Source: Bradyrhizobium neotropicale (GTDB lineage: Bacteria > Pseudomonadota > Alphaproteobacteria > Rhizobiales > Xanthobacteraceae). From it: DNA of 64,000 bases. Of this stretch, positions 30,383 through 39,882 are shown piece after piece (within the stretch, counting starts at the first letter, position 1; every line of letters begins with the position of its first letter). The notes under the pieces are model-generated. The model was not told the origin of the DNA and did not search any database. It was given only the letters and a program-made list of their open reading frames with translations. Made by a program: the position numbers and the translations under genes. The stretch spans positions 1-64,000 of the forward strand of contig NZ_LSEF01000092.1 of assembly GCF_001641695.1 (NCBI RefSeq). Reading direction: 5' to 3'.

Positions 30383-33175
30383 TTGGCTCCGTGCGAACAA
30401 GGCGTTTTTGGCTCCAGCGAGTGGGAGCTCGATCTTTCGACGCGCCAGTTGCGCGCCAATGGCGTCACCGTTTCGATCGGCAGCCGCGCTTTCGAGATCG
30501 TCGAGACGCTGGTGAGATCAGATGGCCAGCTCGTGACCAAGGACGAGCTCGTGAGGCACACCTGGCCGGGCGCCACCATCGTTGAAGATGGCACGATCCG
30601 GGTTCATATTTCGGCCATCCGCAAAGCGCTTGGCGCGGATCGGGGTATCCTGCAAACAGTGTCCGGTCGCGGTTATCGCCTGCTCGGCAACTGGACGATC
30701 CGGCAGGACCGTGCCCCTGCCGAGCCTGAGCAAGCGACAGCGGCGCCAACTTCGTTTCGGACAAATGTTCCGATAGCGGCAAGCGCGCTCGTCGGTCGAG
30801 AATCGGCGGTGCAGCACCTATGCAATCTCGCCTCTGCTTACCGTGCGGTGACGCTGACGGGACCCGGCGGGATCGGGAAGACCGTGTTGGCATCCGAGGT
30901 GGCCCGAAGGCTCTTTGCGACCATCGCCAGTGACGTCTTCTTCGTCGAACTGGCCTCACTGTCGGATCCCGCCTTGGTGCCGTCCACAGCGGCGAGCGTG
31001 CTGGAGCTTCAATTGGGTAGCGACGATATCACGCCGGCTTCGGTCGCCCGGGCCATCGGCAAGAGGAAGGTGCTGCTGGTCGTCGACAATTGCGAGCACG
31101 TCATCGATGCTGCGGCGGAGTTGGCCGAGACTCTCCTTCACCGGTGCCCACATACGACACTGCTGGCGACCAGCCGGGAGGTGCTCCGGATTGAGGGTGA
31201 GTTCGTTTACCACGTCGCCCCGCTGGACGTGCCATCGCAGCATCAGGAAGCATCGAGCGATGTTCTTGCACGCAGTGCCGTGCAACTGTTCATCGCAAGA
31301 ATGGGTTCAGTGCAGGAAAACGTCCTGGCCCAGGACGAGAACCTTCCGGCGATCAGATCAATCGTTCGACGGCTGGACGGCATTCCACTTGCCATCGAGC
31401 TTGCCGCAGCGCGCGCCGCCACGTTTGGCATCCAGGACGTCGCCGCCCGTCTCGACGATCGCTTCGCGTTGCTCACGGGCGCTCGGCGTACGGCGCTGCC
31501 ACGGCATCAGACGCTCCGCGCGACGCTCGATTGGAGCTACAAGCTCCTGCCCGAGACAGAGCGGGTGCTGCTGCATTGCCTCGCGATCTTCGTCGGCCCG
31601 TTTTCGGTGGACGCGGCCAGCGCGGTTGCGAGCATGACTGAGGCGGATCTTGTCGACAGGATCGGCGGTCTTGTCGCCAAATCATTGCTCCTGAAAGTCG
31701 AGAACTCCGTCGGCCCGCAGTTCCGCCTGCTGGAAATGACGCGCGCCTATGCTTTCGACCGGCTCTCCGAGAGCGGCGCCTTTGCTGAAGTGGCCCGCCG
31801 TCACGCCGAGTATTTTCTGAAGGTGCTGGGCCAGGCCGAAGTCGGAGCACAGTCGTCCGGTCAACGTCCTGCCGCGTCCGGCCGCCGTGCCGATGAGATT
31901 CACGCGGCACTGGATTGGGCATTCTCCGGCGCGGGGGACCCGTCGCTCGGGGCGGCGCTGACGATCGCGGCCGTTCCTTTGTGGTTCGACCTGTCCCGAC
32001 CGACGGTCGCCCGTGGTCGCATCGAACAAGCTCTGCCCCATGCCGAGATGGGCGGCGATGACGAAATGCAACTGCGCATCGCCCTGGGTTATTCGTTTTG
32101 GTACCTTGGCCCAGCTACGCACGCCATCGGAGCGAACTTTGCGCGTGCGCTGGAAATCGCCGAACGCATCGGCGCCGTTGCGGTGCAGACCAGGGCATTG
32201 TGGGGACTATGGGCGGCGCATCGCGGCAGGGAGGATCATCGTGCCGCGCTCGACGTCGCGCTTCGCTTCGCGGATGCTGCCCGCAAGGCGGGCGATCTCG
32301 GCGCCACCCATCTCGCCGACCGCGTCATTGCTCTGACCCATCATCTGCTGGGTCATCAACAACTCGCGCAGGAATTGACTGAGCGCACGCTCCGCCAGCC
32401 GCACCGCCTCGCCCCTTCGATGGGCATGGGTTATCAGGTCGAAACACCAGTTGCGATGCCGGCTCTGCTGGCTCGCATCTTGTGGATTCGGGGATTCCCG
32501 GATCAGGCGTTGGCGGCGGCGGCGGCGGCGACATCGGCCGCAGGCGCGACTGGACACTCGTTCGCCCTCGCCTATGCATTGGCTTTTGCGGGCTTGCCGG
32601 TGGCGCTGTGGACCGGCGCGCCCGAGGCGGGACGGCTGCTCGATATGTTTGCCACACACGCCGCTGGAAATCGGAACCTGGAAGAATGGCGGCTGTGCTA
32701 TGCACGAGCGCTCGAATTTCGGCAGGGCAGCGAGGGTGAGGCGTTGATCGCGTCGTTTGTCGAACCGCGTGTGGACCCGTCGCGGATCGCGCCGTTCGCG
32801 GATCGGCCGATCGGGACGCACATCCTGGTGCCGCCGCCAGGCGAGCCGCCGGTCGACCTGCCCTGGAGTGCGCCGGAGCTGCTTCGGGTCGATGCCATGT
32901 TGCTGCTCTGGCATCGCGCGCCAGGGGCCGATGACGCCGCGGAAGCCAAGTTGCTCCGCGCCCTGGAAGTGGCCGGCGAGCAGTCGGCATTGTCGTGGGA
33001 GCTGCGTGCCGTGATGAGCCTTGCACTGTTGTGGCAGCGTCACGGCCGAACCGTTGAGGCGCGCGATCGGCTGGTCGCGACATACGAAAAATTCACCGAA
33101 GGGTTCGGCACCCGCGACCTGGTCCAGGCGAGAAGCCTGATCGCGGACCTGGAATCGGACAAGACATCGGCATGA
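30383..33175 (+). CDS. winged-helix regulator with NB-ARC/AAA-type ATPase and TPR-like region
   Basis: The ~930-residue protein starts with an OmpR/PhoB-type winged helix (FGSSEWELDLSTRQLRANGV; VSGRGYRLLGNW). Next is an ATPase: Walker A TGPGGIGKTVLASEVARRLF, Walker B KVLLVVDNCEHVIDAAAEL, sensor TTLLATSREVLR and the GIPLAIELAAAR motif. A long alpha-helical, Ala-rich C-terminal half is likely TPR-like. Such proteins are signal-integrating transcription activators with nucleotide switching. No ATG lies near; TTG at 30383 after CAGGACG is my best guess, since the longer frame runs through the permease relic. The target genes are unknown. Confidence 0.82.
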   Translation: MAPCEQGVFGSSEWELDLSTRQLRANGVTVSIGSRAFEIVETLVRSDGQLVTKDELVRHTWPGATIVEDGTIRVHISAIRKALGADRGILQTVSGRGYRLLGNWTIRQDRAPAEPEQATAAPTSFRTNVPIAASALVGRESAVQHLCNLASAYRAVTLTGPGGIGKTVLASEVARRLFATIASDVFFVELASLSDPALVPSTAASVLELQLGSDDITPASVARAIGKRKVLLVVDNCEHVIDAAAELAETLLHRCPHTTLLATSREVLRIEGEFVYHVAPLDVPSQHQEASSDVLARSAVQLFIARMGSVQENVLAQDENLPAIRSIVRRLDGIPLAIELAAARAATFGIQDVAARLDDRFALLTGARRTALPRHQTLRATLDWSYKLLPETERVLLHCLAIFVGPFSVDAASAVASMTEADLVDRIGGLVAKSLLLKVENSVGPQFRLLEMTRAYAFDRLSESGAFAEVARRHAEYFLKVLGQAEVGAQSSGQRPAASGRRADEIHAALDWAFSGAGDPSLGAALTIAAVPLWFDLSRPTVARGRIEQALPHAEMGGDDEMQLRIALGYSFWYLGPATHAIGANFARALEIAERIGAVAVQTRALWGLWAAHRGREDHRAALDVALRFADAARKAGDLGATHLADRVIALTHHLLGHQQLAQELTERTLRQPHRLAPSMGMGYQVETPVAMPALLARILWIRGFPDQALAAAAAATSAAGATGHSFALAYALAFAGLPVALWTGAPEAGRLLDMFATHAAGNRNLEEWRLCYARALEFRQGSEGEALIASFVEPRVDPSRIAPFADRPIGTHILVPPPGEPPVDLPWSAPELLRVDAMLLLWHRAPGADDAAEAKLLRALEVAGEQSALSWELRAVMSLALLWQRHGRTVEARDRLVATYEKFTEGFGTRDLVQARSLIADLESDKTSA

Positions 33176-33208
33176 CGCGGACGCCAACCGCCGCCGTCGT
33201 GATCCCAT

Positions 33209-34246
33209 CTAGGGATGTCCACCCTCGGTCGAGACTAATGCCGTCTGAGCGGCAATCTCGTCAGCTCGCCAGCACCGAACCGAGTGCCCGTCGGGACGCA
33301 TTTCAAGCGATGGACTGGGCTCGCGGCGACAAACGGCCTCGGCGTAACGACAGCGAGGGCTGAACGCGCATCCGTCCGGCGGATTGAGCGGATTGGGGAG
33401 GTCACCCCCTGTCGTCGCGAGCGGTGCATGGCGCAGCGGATCGGGGATGGCGGAGATCAGGGCTTGCGTATACGGGTGCGCCGGCCGTTCGAAGATTTCC
33501 CGCCAGTCGCCATTCTCCACGATGCGGCCGAGATACATCACGGCGACCCTGTCGCTCATATGTTCGACGACGCCGAGATCGTGGCTGATCATGATGTATG
33601 AGAGACCGAGAGTTTCCTTCAATTCCAGCAGCAGATTGATGATCTGGGCACGGATAGACACATCGAGCGCCGATACCGGTTCGTCGCAGATGACGATCCT
33701 GGGATTGAGGATCAGCGCGCGCGCGATGCCGATACGCTGGCGCTGGCCACCCGAGAATTCATGCGGGTAGCGGCCGGCCTGTTCGGGCCGCAAGCCCACA
33801 TGCCGCAGCATCGTCGCAACGCGCTCCTCGATCTCGCTTGCGGCGGTCACGCCATGCACGCGCAGGGGATCTTCAAGCGTGCGGCGAACGGTCTGGCGTG
33901 GATTGAGCGAAGCGTAGGGATCCTGGAAGACCATTTGGACGATGCGGGCCAATGACTTTCGATCGCCGGATTGCCCGCCCGTCACGACCTGTCCGCCCAC
34001 CTCGATGCGGCCGCGCGTCGGCGTCAGGAGACCAAGGATCGACAATGCGACCGTCGACTTGCCAGAGCCGGACTCGCCGACGAGGCCGAGGCATTCGCCT
34101 CGTTTCAGCTTGAGATCGACACCGTCCACGGCACGGAGCAGCCGCCGGCCGCGGCCCAGCAAGCCGCCTCCCAGAGGAAAATGGACCGCGAGATCCTCGA
34201 CGCTGAGAATGAGATCGTCGCCCGGCCTGCCCTGCGGCTCATGCAT
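33209..34246 (-). CDS. peptide ABC transporter ATP-binding protein, OppF/DppF type
   Basis: The 345-residue ATPase has Walker A LVGESGSGKSTVALSILGLL, Q-loop VFQDPYASLNPRQTV, signature FSGGQRQRIGIARALILNP and Walker B VICDEPVSALDVSIRAQ. The C-terminal extension (GCAFSPRCRYAEAVCRREPS) carries the cysteine cluster typical of oligopeptide/dipeptide ATPases. It is the last gene of a five-gene peptide importer operon and overlaps the other ATPase gene by eight bases. Convergent with the large regulator. Confidence 0.94.
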   Translation of the reverse strand: MHEPQGRPGDDLILSVEDLAVHFPLGGGLLGRGRRLLRAVDGVDLKLKRGECLGLVGESGSGKSTVALSILGLLTPTRGRIEVGGQVVTGGQSGDRKSLARIVQMVFQDPYASLNPRQTVRRTLEDPLRVHGVTAASEIEERVATMLRHVGLRPEQAGRYPHEFSGGQRQRIGIARALILNPRIVICDEPVSALDVSIRAQIINLLLELKETLGLSYIMISHDLGVVEHMSDRVAVMYLGRIVENGDWREIFERPAHPYTQALISAIPDPLRHAPLATTGGDLPNPLNPPDGCAFSPRCRYAEAVCRREPSPSLEMRPDGHSVRCWRADEIAAQTALVSTEGGHP

Positions 34247-35219
34247 GGTGGTGACACCTCACCAGACCGCCAGCTTCCAGCAAATCCGTCTCCGGCGTGA
34301 CGGTTCGGCAAATATCGGTCGCCTGCGCGCAGCGCGGGTTGAACCGGCACCCATCGGGGAAACTCGTGATCGCCGGGACGACGCCCGCGATCTCCTTGAG
34401 CCGGATGCGGCCGAGCGCAGCACGACTACCGAGCCGCGGCAGCGAGGCGACCAGGCCTTGCGTATAGGGATGCGAGGGTGCCCGGAAGATATCGGCCGAG
34501 CCGCGCTCCTCGACGATGCGGCCGGCATACATGACGGCAACGCGGCGGCAGACATTGGCGACCAGGCCGAGATCGTGGCTGATCATCAGGATGGCCGTTC
34601 CCCTCTCGGCGCACAGATTCCGCATCAGCTCGATGATTTCGGCCTGCACGGTCACGTCGAGGGCGGTCGTCGGCTCGTCGGCGATCAGAAGATCCGGACC
34701 GCATGCGAGCGCGATGGCGATCATTGCGCGTTGACGCATGCCGCCGGACAGCTGGTGCGGGTAATCGTTCACGCGCCGCTCGGGCGCGGGGACGCGGACA
34801 CTCGCCAGCGCCTCGACCGCCAGCTGGTTGGCTTCGCGCCAGCTTTTGCCCTTGTGCAGCACGAACATCTCGGCGATCTGCCGGCCTACGGGCGAGACGG
34901 GGTTCAACGCCGTCATCGGCTCCTGGAAGATCATGGCGATGCGATTACCTCGCAGCTCTCGCTGCCCGGCGGCGGAGAGCCGCTGAATCTCCCGCCCCTC
35001 AAACCGGATGACGCCGCCGCCGATCGACAGCGGTTGCCGCAACAGGCCGATCAAAGCCAGCGCCGTGATGCTCTTGCCGCAGCCGGATTCGCCGACGAGG
35101 CCGAAGGTCTCGCCGCGATCGATGCGGAATGAAATGCCCTCAGCCGCCGCAACGCACCTCGATCCATCGTCGAGATCGATGCGTAGATCCTCAACTTCGA
35201 TCAGCGGCACGCCCGTCAT
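34239..35219 (-). CDS. peptide ABC transporter ATP-binding protein, OppD/DppD type
   Basis: The 326-residue ATPase has Walker A LVGESGCGKSITALALIGLL, Q-loop IFQEPMTALNPVSPVG, signature LSGGMRQRAMIAIALACGP and Walker B LLIADEPTTALDVTVQAE, plus the C-terminal cysteine-rich extension (GCRFNPRCAQATDICRTVTP). ATG at 35219 overlaps the stop of the permease gene; a longer ORF in this frame runs over the permease gene and was rejected. Works with the OppF-type ATPase as a heterodimer. Confidence 0.94.
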   Translation of the reverse strand: MTGVPLIEVEDLRIDLDDGSRCVAAAEGISFRIDRGETFGLVGESGCGKSITALALIGLLRQPLSIGGGVIRFEGREIQRLSAAGQRELRGNRIAMIFQEPMTALNPVSPVGRQIAEMFVLHKGKSWREANQLAVEALASVRVPAPERRVNDYPHQLSGGMRQRAMIAIALACGPDLLIADEPTTALDVTVQAEIIELMRNLCAERGTAILMISHDLGLVANVCRRVAVMYAGRIVEERGSADIFRAPSHPYTQGLVASLPRLGSRAALGRIRLKEIAGVVPAITSFPDGCRFNPRCAQATDICRTVTPETDLLEAGGLVRCHHHA

Positions 35220-36037
35220 GTCCGCCGGCTCCGCGATTGTGGGTCGAGAACGTCGCGCAGGCCATCGCCGAGCAAATTGAGCCCGAGCACGGTCAGGAAG
35301 ATGGCAAGGCCCGGAAATACGGAGAGCCACGGCGCCGTCGTGATCTGGTCGCGGGCGTCCGACAACATGCTGCCCCAGCTCGGAAAAGGCGGGCGCACGC
35401 CGAGACCGAGGAACGATAATGCGGCTTCGGACAACACCGCGCTGCCCATGCCCAGTGTGCCGATGACGACGATCGGCCCGAGCATGTTCGGCAGGAGCTG
35501 CGTGATCATGATCCGCAGATCGCCGTAGCCGAGCACGGTCGCCGCCTGCACATAGCCCTGGCTCCTCAGCGACAGCGCCGAGGCCCGTGCAATCCGGCAC
35601 GTAAAGGACCAGTTGGTCAGGCCGAGTGCGATCAGCAGGCTGGTCAGGCCGGGGCCCAGCACCGCCATGATGGCGAGCGCGAAGATCAGCGAAGGGATCG
35701 CGAGCATGAGATTGGTCAGGGCGTTGACGACATCGTCCCACCAGCCGCCCCAATAGCCGGCGCTCAGGCCAAGGGCCACGCCGATCACGCTGTTGATGAG
35801 CTGCGAGACGATGCCGACCGTCAGCGAGACGCGTGCGCCGTACACGACGCGGGAATAGATGTCGCGGCCCTGGTCGTCGGTCCCGAACCACCAGGTCCAG
35901 CTCGGAGGCTCTTCCGCGTTCAGCAGGTTGGCGTCCAGGACGGGATCGGTGTGCGCCAGCCAGGGCGCGAGCAGGCCGACCAGGATCGCGAGCGCGAACA
36001 ACGCGCCGCCGATGATGAGATTGGCGCGGAGCTTCAT
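35216..36037 (-). CDS. peptide ABC transporter permease, DppC/OppC type
   Basis: The 273-residue membrane protein has a first helix (LIIGGALFALAILVGLLAPW), the WWFGTDDQGRDIYSRVVYGARVS-type signature (here FGTDDQGRDIYSRVVYGARV) and the EAA loop EAALSFLGLGVRPPFPSWG. It forms half of the pore for a peptide or related solute. Start and stop overlap both neighbouring genes by four bases, so the operon is tightly coupled. Confidence 0.94.
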   Translation of the reverse strand: MKLRANLIIGGALFALAILVGLLAPWLAHTDPVLDANLLNAEEPPSWTWWFGTDDQGRDIYSRVVYGARVSLTVGIVSQLINSVIGVALGLSAGYWGGWWDDVVNALTNLMLAIPSLIFALAIMAVLGPGLTSLLIALGLTNWSFTCRIARASALSLRSQGYVQAATVLGYGDLRIMITQLLPNMLGPIVVIGTLGMGSAVLSEAALSFLGLGVRPPFPSWGSMLSDARDQITTAPWLSVFPGLAIFLTVLGLNLLGDGLRDVLDPQSRSRRT

Positions 36038-36957
36038 GCGTATCTGATCCTGGGATCAATCACGCCGTAGAGCACGTCGATCAGCAAGTTGATCGCGAGA
36101 AAGAACAGCACCACCACGAGAATGGAGCCCTGGACGGCCGGAATGTCGCGCTGCAGGACACTGTCGACGAGCAGCGAGCCGATGCCCGGCCAGGAGAACA
36201 ATTTCTCGACCACGACCGCCTGCCCCATCAACGCGCCGAACTGCAGGCCGACGGTGGTGAGAATGATGACGAGCGCATTGCGCATCACGTGCCACTTCAC
36301 CACCCGGGTCTCGCTCATGCCCTTCGAGCGCGCGGTACGGACGAAATCGGCGGTCATGATCTCGAGGACGGCGGCGCGCGTCGTCCGGGCCAGCAGCGCC
36401 ATCGGCGAGACACCGAGTGTCACGGCAGGCAGGAGCAGATATTTCAGCCCCCCATCGCCATAGCCGAAACTCGGCAGCCAGCCGAGCTTCAAGGCAAAAA
36501 GATACATCAGCACCAGTCCGAGCCAGAATTTGGCAATTGAAAGACCCGACACCGCCACGACCATCGCGGCACTGTCGACGAGACCGCCCGGCCGCAATGC
36601 GGCGATGAAGCCGAGCGGCACGCCGAGCACGATGGCAAACGCCATGGCTGTGAAGATCAATTGCAGTGTCGGCCATGCCCGTTTGGCGATCATGGTCGTG
36701 ACCGGCTCGCGCGTCCGGAACGACGTCCCGAAATCGCCGGTGGCGAGCTTGGCGATGTAGACGCCGAAACGCACATAGACGGGATCGTCGAGGCCGAGCT
36801 GCTTCTTCATGCGCAGTTCGACCTGAGGATCGGCGTCGTCGCTCATGGTCGAGACGATGCTGCCGGGAACGACGCTGAACAGCACGAAGACCAGCAGCAC
36901 GACAGCGAGCACGGTCGGAATGGTTTGCAGGAGTCGACGGATCAGGAAGGAGAGCAT
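36034..36957 (-). CDS. peptide ABC transporter permease, DppB/OppB type
   Basis: The ~307-residue membrane protein begins MLSFLIRRLLQTIPTVLAVV, the standard DppB N terminus. It has six helices and the signature FSWPGIGSLLVDSVLQRDIP, with VYVRFGVYIAKLATGDFGTS in the periplasmic part. ATG at 36957 has GGGAGGGAAG upstream; an ATG eight codons earlier is less likely. It follows the binding-protein gene after about 60 bases. Confidence 0.94.
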   Translation of the reverse strand: MLSFLIRRLLQTIPTVLAVVLLVFVLFSVVPGSIVSTMSDDADPQVELRMKKQLGLDDPVYVRFGVYIAKLATGDFGTSFRTREPVTTMIAKRAWPTLQLIFTAMAFAIVLGVPLGFIAALRPGGLVDSAAMVVAVSGLSIAKFWLGLVLMYLFALKLGWLPSFGYGDGGLKYLLLPAVTLGVSPMALLARTTRAAVLEIMTADFVRTARSKGMSETRVVKWHVMRNALVIILTTVGLQFGALMGQAVVVEKLFSWPGIGSLLVDSVLQRDIPAVQGSILVVVLFFLAINLLIDVLYGVIDPRIRYA

Positions 36958-37016
36958 CGGCACTTTCTTCCCTCCCCCCATCGCTTATTGCGATGAAGGG
37001 AGCACGAGAATGCGTG

Positions 37017-38606
37017 TCACTTCGCGGGCGAGGTCTCGTCGATCCATAGGTCCTCGACGTTCTGATGGGTCAGCTCCGTCGCATTCAGCTGAATCCCCTT
37101 GAGCCACGGCTGCACCGCCATGACCGCCTTGTTGTAGTTGAAGAACCAGACCGGCGCCTCTTCATAGAGCAGGGCATTCGCCTTTTGCAGAAGCTGGCCG
37201 CGCTTTGCGGCGTCGTCGGCCTGCCCTGCCTCATCGATCAGCTTGTCGAACTCGGCATTCTTGTAGTTCATGTAGTTGCAGGCCGATTGTGGCGTCGACG
37301 AGTGGAAGCATTTCAGCGCCGCCTGGGGATCCGGGCCGCTCTGCTGGGAATAGATAAAGGCCTGATAATCGCCGCTGCGGATCACCTCCGACAGCACCGC
37401 GGTCTCGACCTGCTTGACCTTCGCCTTGATGCCGACCTTGTCCAGCATCGGGATGACGGCCGCGACGATCGGCAAGCCCCAGCTCTCATTCTGGCTGGTG
37501 GTCCATTCGAACTCGAAGCCCGCGGGATAGCCCGCTTCAGTGAGCAGCTGCTTGGCCTTGGCGGGATCGTAGGGGTACGGCTTCATGGTCTTGTCGTAGA
37601 GCGGCGAGGTCAGCGGCAGCCAGCTTGTAGCGCGATAGGCCTTGCCCTTGACCAGCTTGTTGATGATCAGGTCGGTATCGATCGCGTAGTTGATCGCCTG
37701 CCGGACGCGCTTGTCGGCGAACGGCTTGAATGCGGGATTCATCCCCATGTAACGGGTGAAGACCTCGGCGACTTCGACGATGGTGCCCTTGAGGTCCGGG
37801 TCGGCCTGATAGGCGACATACTGCGCGGGCCCGAGCACCGAGGTGTCGATCTCCTTGTTGCGGAAGGCGACATCGCGTGCAGCGGCCTCGCCCATGACCG
37901 ACACGACGAGCTTGTCGGCATAGGGCTTGCCGGGCTTGTAGAACCGGTCCCACCGCTCCAGAACGATGCGCGATCCCGGCACGTGCTCGACAAACTTGAA
38001 TGGCCCAAGACCGATCGGTTTCTGGAGAAAACTTTCCTTGGCGGCCTCGTCCGCAGGATAGATCGAGGTCAGCGCGGTGAAGAAGTAGAAGCCCGGATCG
38101 ATTTTCTCCGTCAGCTTCATTTCGAGGGTGAAGTCGTCGATCTTCTTCAAACCGGATATTTCCTTGGCCTGGCCCTTCTCGACCGCGGCCGCGCCCTCGA
38201 TCACACGGACAAAACGCGCACCGGGATAGGCCTTGGTGCCGTCCATGATGCGGTTGTAGGACCAGATGATGTCGTCGGCCGTCATCTTGCGGCCGTTGTG
38301 GAAATAGGCATCGTCGCGCAGCTTGAAGGTGTGAACGAGACCTCCGCCCGAGACCACGTCCTCCTTGGCAAGCTCCAGAACCGGCTTGCCTTCGGCGGAA
38401 TTCCAGATGTAGAGCGACCGGTGCAAAGCCTTGGCGTAGATCTCGTCCTGGGCGCGCTGTGTGGTGTGAATGTCCAGGCTGGTGAAACTCGAGCCATAGG
38501 GCGCGGTCATGCGAATGGTTCCGCCCTTGCGCGGTGTCTGGGCCTCCGCCGAGGTGGCAAGCGCCAGTCCCAAACCCGCGACGATCGCCATCATCCTGAA
38601 CATCAT
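37017..38606 (-). CDS. peptide ABC transporter substrate-binding protein, family 5
   Basis: The ~529-residue protein has a signal peptide (MMFRMMAIVAGLGLALATSA ending near AEA) and the SBP family 5 pattern: KGGTIRMTAPYGSSFTSLDI, YFHNGRKMTADDIIWSYNRI, KPFADKRVRQAINYAIDTDL and PYPYDPAKAKQLLTEAGYPA. It captures peptides or similar solutes in the periplasm for the permeases that follow. First gene of the operon. ATG at 38606 follows GGGGGACAC. The ligand cannot be told; some family members bind opines, glutathione or nickel chelates. Confidence 0.93.
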   Translation of the reverse strand: MMFRMMAIVAGLGLALATSAEAQTPRKGGTIRMTAPYGSSFTSLDIHTTQRAQDEIYAKALHRSLYIWNSAEGKPVLELAKEDVVSGGGLVHTFKLRDDAYFHNGRKMTADDIIWSYNRIMDGTKAYPGARFVRVIEGAAAVEKGQAKEISGLKKIDDFTLEMKLTEKIDPGFYFFTALTSIYPADEAAKESFLQKPIGLGPFKFVEHVPGSRIVLERWDRFYKPGKPYADKLVVSVMGEAAARDVAFRNKEIDTSVLGPAQYVAYQADPDLKGTIVEVAEVFTRYMGMNPAFKPFADKRVRQAINYAIDTDLIINKLVKGKAYRATSWLPLTSPLYDKTMKPYPYDPAKAKQLLTEAGYPAGFEFEWTTSQNESWGLPIVAAVIPMLDKVGIKAKVKQVETAVLSEVIRSGDYQAFIYSQQSGPDPQAALKCFHSSTPQSACNYMNYKNAEFDKLIDEAGQADDAAKRGQLLQKANALLYEEAPVWFFNYNKAVMAVQPWLKGIQLNATELTHQNVEDLWIDETSPAK

Positions 38607-38870
38607 GTGTCCCCCAACAACGCAGGTGCAATCCGACAAGAGATTTGATCATTCGTCGCCTGTCGAAAGCAAGCTTCGTTTTGATGGCGACGGGGCGGTT
38701 CCTGAGGTGGCCCTTCGACGGAGACCTCGGGGGGCAGGTTGCATCCCCCAACGATGCAAGCCGCCGATTGAGGCGGTGCGTCATCGAGCGACCGGGACCA
38801 GTGAACATTTTTCCCGATCAACGCGACCAAGCTCAGGATCGTTATCTGAGCTCCAAGGATCGCGAAAGAA
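38607..38870. other. divergent promoter region of peptide importer and exported protein
   Basis: This 264-base gap separates the divergent starts of the binding-protein gene and the gene at 38871. No clear operator palindrome was found by eye. The promoter positions were not fixed. Confidence 0.4.
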
Positions 38871-39755
38871 ATGGACCGCCGAACGCTAGGTACCTTGCTC
38901 GCCGGCAGCCTGGTCGCCGCGACGGCCGCGATGGCGATGCCCGTCACGCCGGACCCGGCCCGGGACAGTTCGACTGACACCATCCAATTCGGCTGGTCCC
39001 ACACCTCGCGGTCAAACGGGTATGTCGACGACACCTGGTGGGCGGTCAGGGACCGTTGCGCCCCGGACTATCTCGGTGAGCGCCTGCTCTGCGATGCCGT
39101 CGGGGTTCTGGCACGGGCAACAAGCCGGACGTTCGAGGCCAAGATGTCCGAAGAGGCCGGTCTGCCGCTGCCAGCAGGCTGGGACCTGATGACAGCGAAG
39201 AATTCGCCCTTCATCAGGTCGGCTCACGTCGAGACACCAATCGATCTTAAGGCCGTGCTCGGCTTCTATCGCGCCGCACTCGGACAGCGCGGCTGGACCG
39301 AGAATGACGGTGCGGTGGTCGGACCGGAGCGGGCCGTGATCGCCTTCACGACAACCGATGGAGCGGGGCTGCTCCGGCTTACCCGTCAGGGCGGCAAGAC
39401 AATCGCGGATCTTTCGCTGCGCAGGCCAGCGGTCGCAACGGCCGGCCTCCGGCCGAAGCCGGGGCAAGTGAGGCTGATGCTCGGCAACAAGACGGATGAA
39501 GCGGCTGACATCACCGTCAACGAGCGAACCATTAGATTGGCGGCGCACGCCGGCGAGAAGCTGGCGAACTCCGACGACGCGGCAGGCGAATTGCCTGACA
39601 GCCAGAACATCGATCTGCCGCCGGGCAAGTACAAGATCACGCTCAAGGTCGAGGGCGGCGCGGCGCAGAACCGGGAGTTCGAGGTCACGGCCAACGAGAC
39701 CTGGGGTCTCCTGGTCGGTCCGGATGGCGCCCCGCTCTCGATGCGCCTCTATTGA
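38871..39755 (+). CDS. exported protein of unknown function
   Basis: The 294-residue product has a signal peptide (MDRRTLGTLLAGSLVAATAA MAM). The mature protein holds two parts: an N-terminal half (FGWSHTSRSNGYVDDTWW; PIDLKAVLGFYRAALGQRGW) and a C-terminal beta-rich half (QVRLMLGNKTDEAADITVNE; IDLPPGKYKITLKVEGGA; FEVTANETWGLLVGPDGAPL) that looks like an immunoglobulin-type fold. The FYRAALGQRGW piece resembles domains of other exported proteins of unknown role. It ends at a strong terminator-like repeat. No function is assigned. Confidence 0.72.
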   Translation: MDRRTLGTLLAGSLVAATAAMAMPVTPDPARDSSTDTIQFGWSHTSRSNGYVDDTWWAVRDRCAPDYLGERLLCDAVGVLARATSRTFEAKMSEEAGLPLPAGWDLMTAKNSPFIRSAHVETPIDLKAVLGFYRAALGQRGWTENDGAVVGPERAVIAFTTTDGAGLLRLTRQGGKTIADLSLRRPAVATAGLRPKPGQVRLMLGNKTDEAADITVNERTIRLAAHAGEKLANSDDAAGELPDSQNIDLPPGKYKITLKVEGGAAQNREFEVTANETWGLLVGPDGAPLSMRLY

Positions 39756-39772
39756 CGTTCCGCTCCCTCCCT

Positions 39773-39852
39773 CGTCATTGCGAGCGCAGCGAAGCAATCC
39801 AGACTGCCGCAGCGGCAAGATTCTGGATTGCTTCGCTGCGCTCGCAATGACG
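39773..39852. terminator. long perfect palindromic repeat acting as bidirectional terminator
   Basis: Two 30-base arms, 39773-39802 (starting CGTCATTGCGAGCG) and 39823-39852, are exact reverse complements. The 20-base loop contains a second small stem (TGCCGC-A-GCGGCA). It lies between two convergent genes, so it likely ends transcripts from both sides. The CGTCATTGCGAGCG arm is one I recall as a widespread repeat in Bradyrhizobium and relatives. Confidence 0.85.
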
Positions 39853-39882
39853 GAGCGTGCGGGTACGCCTCGCACGACGTCT

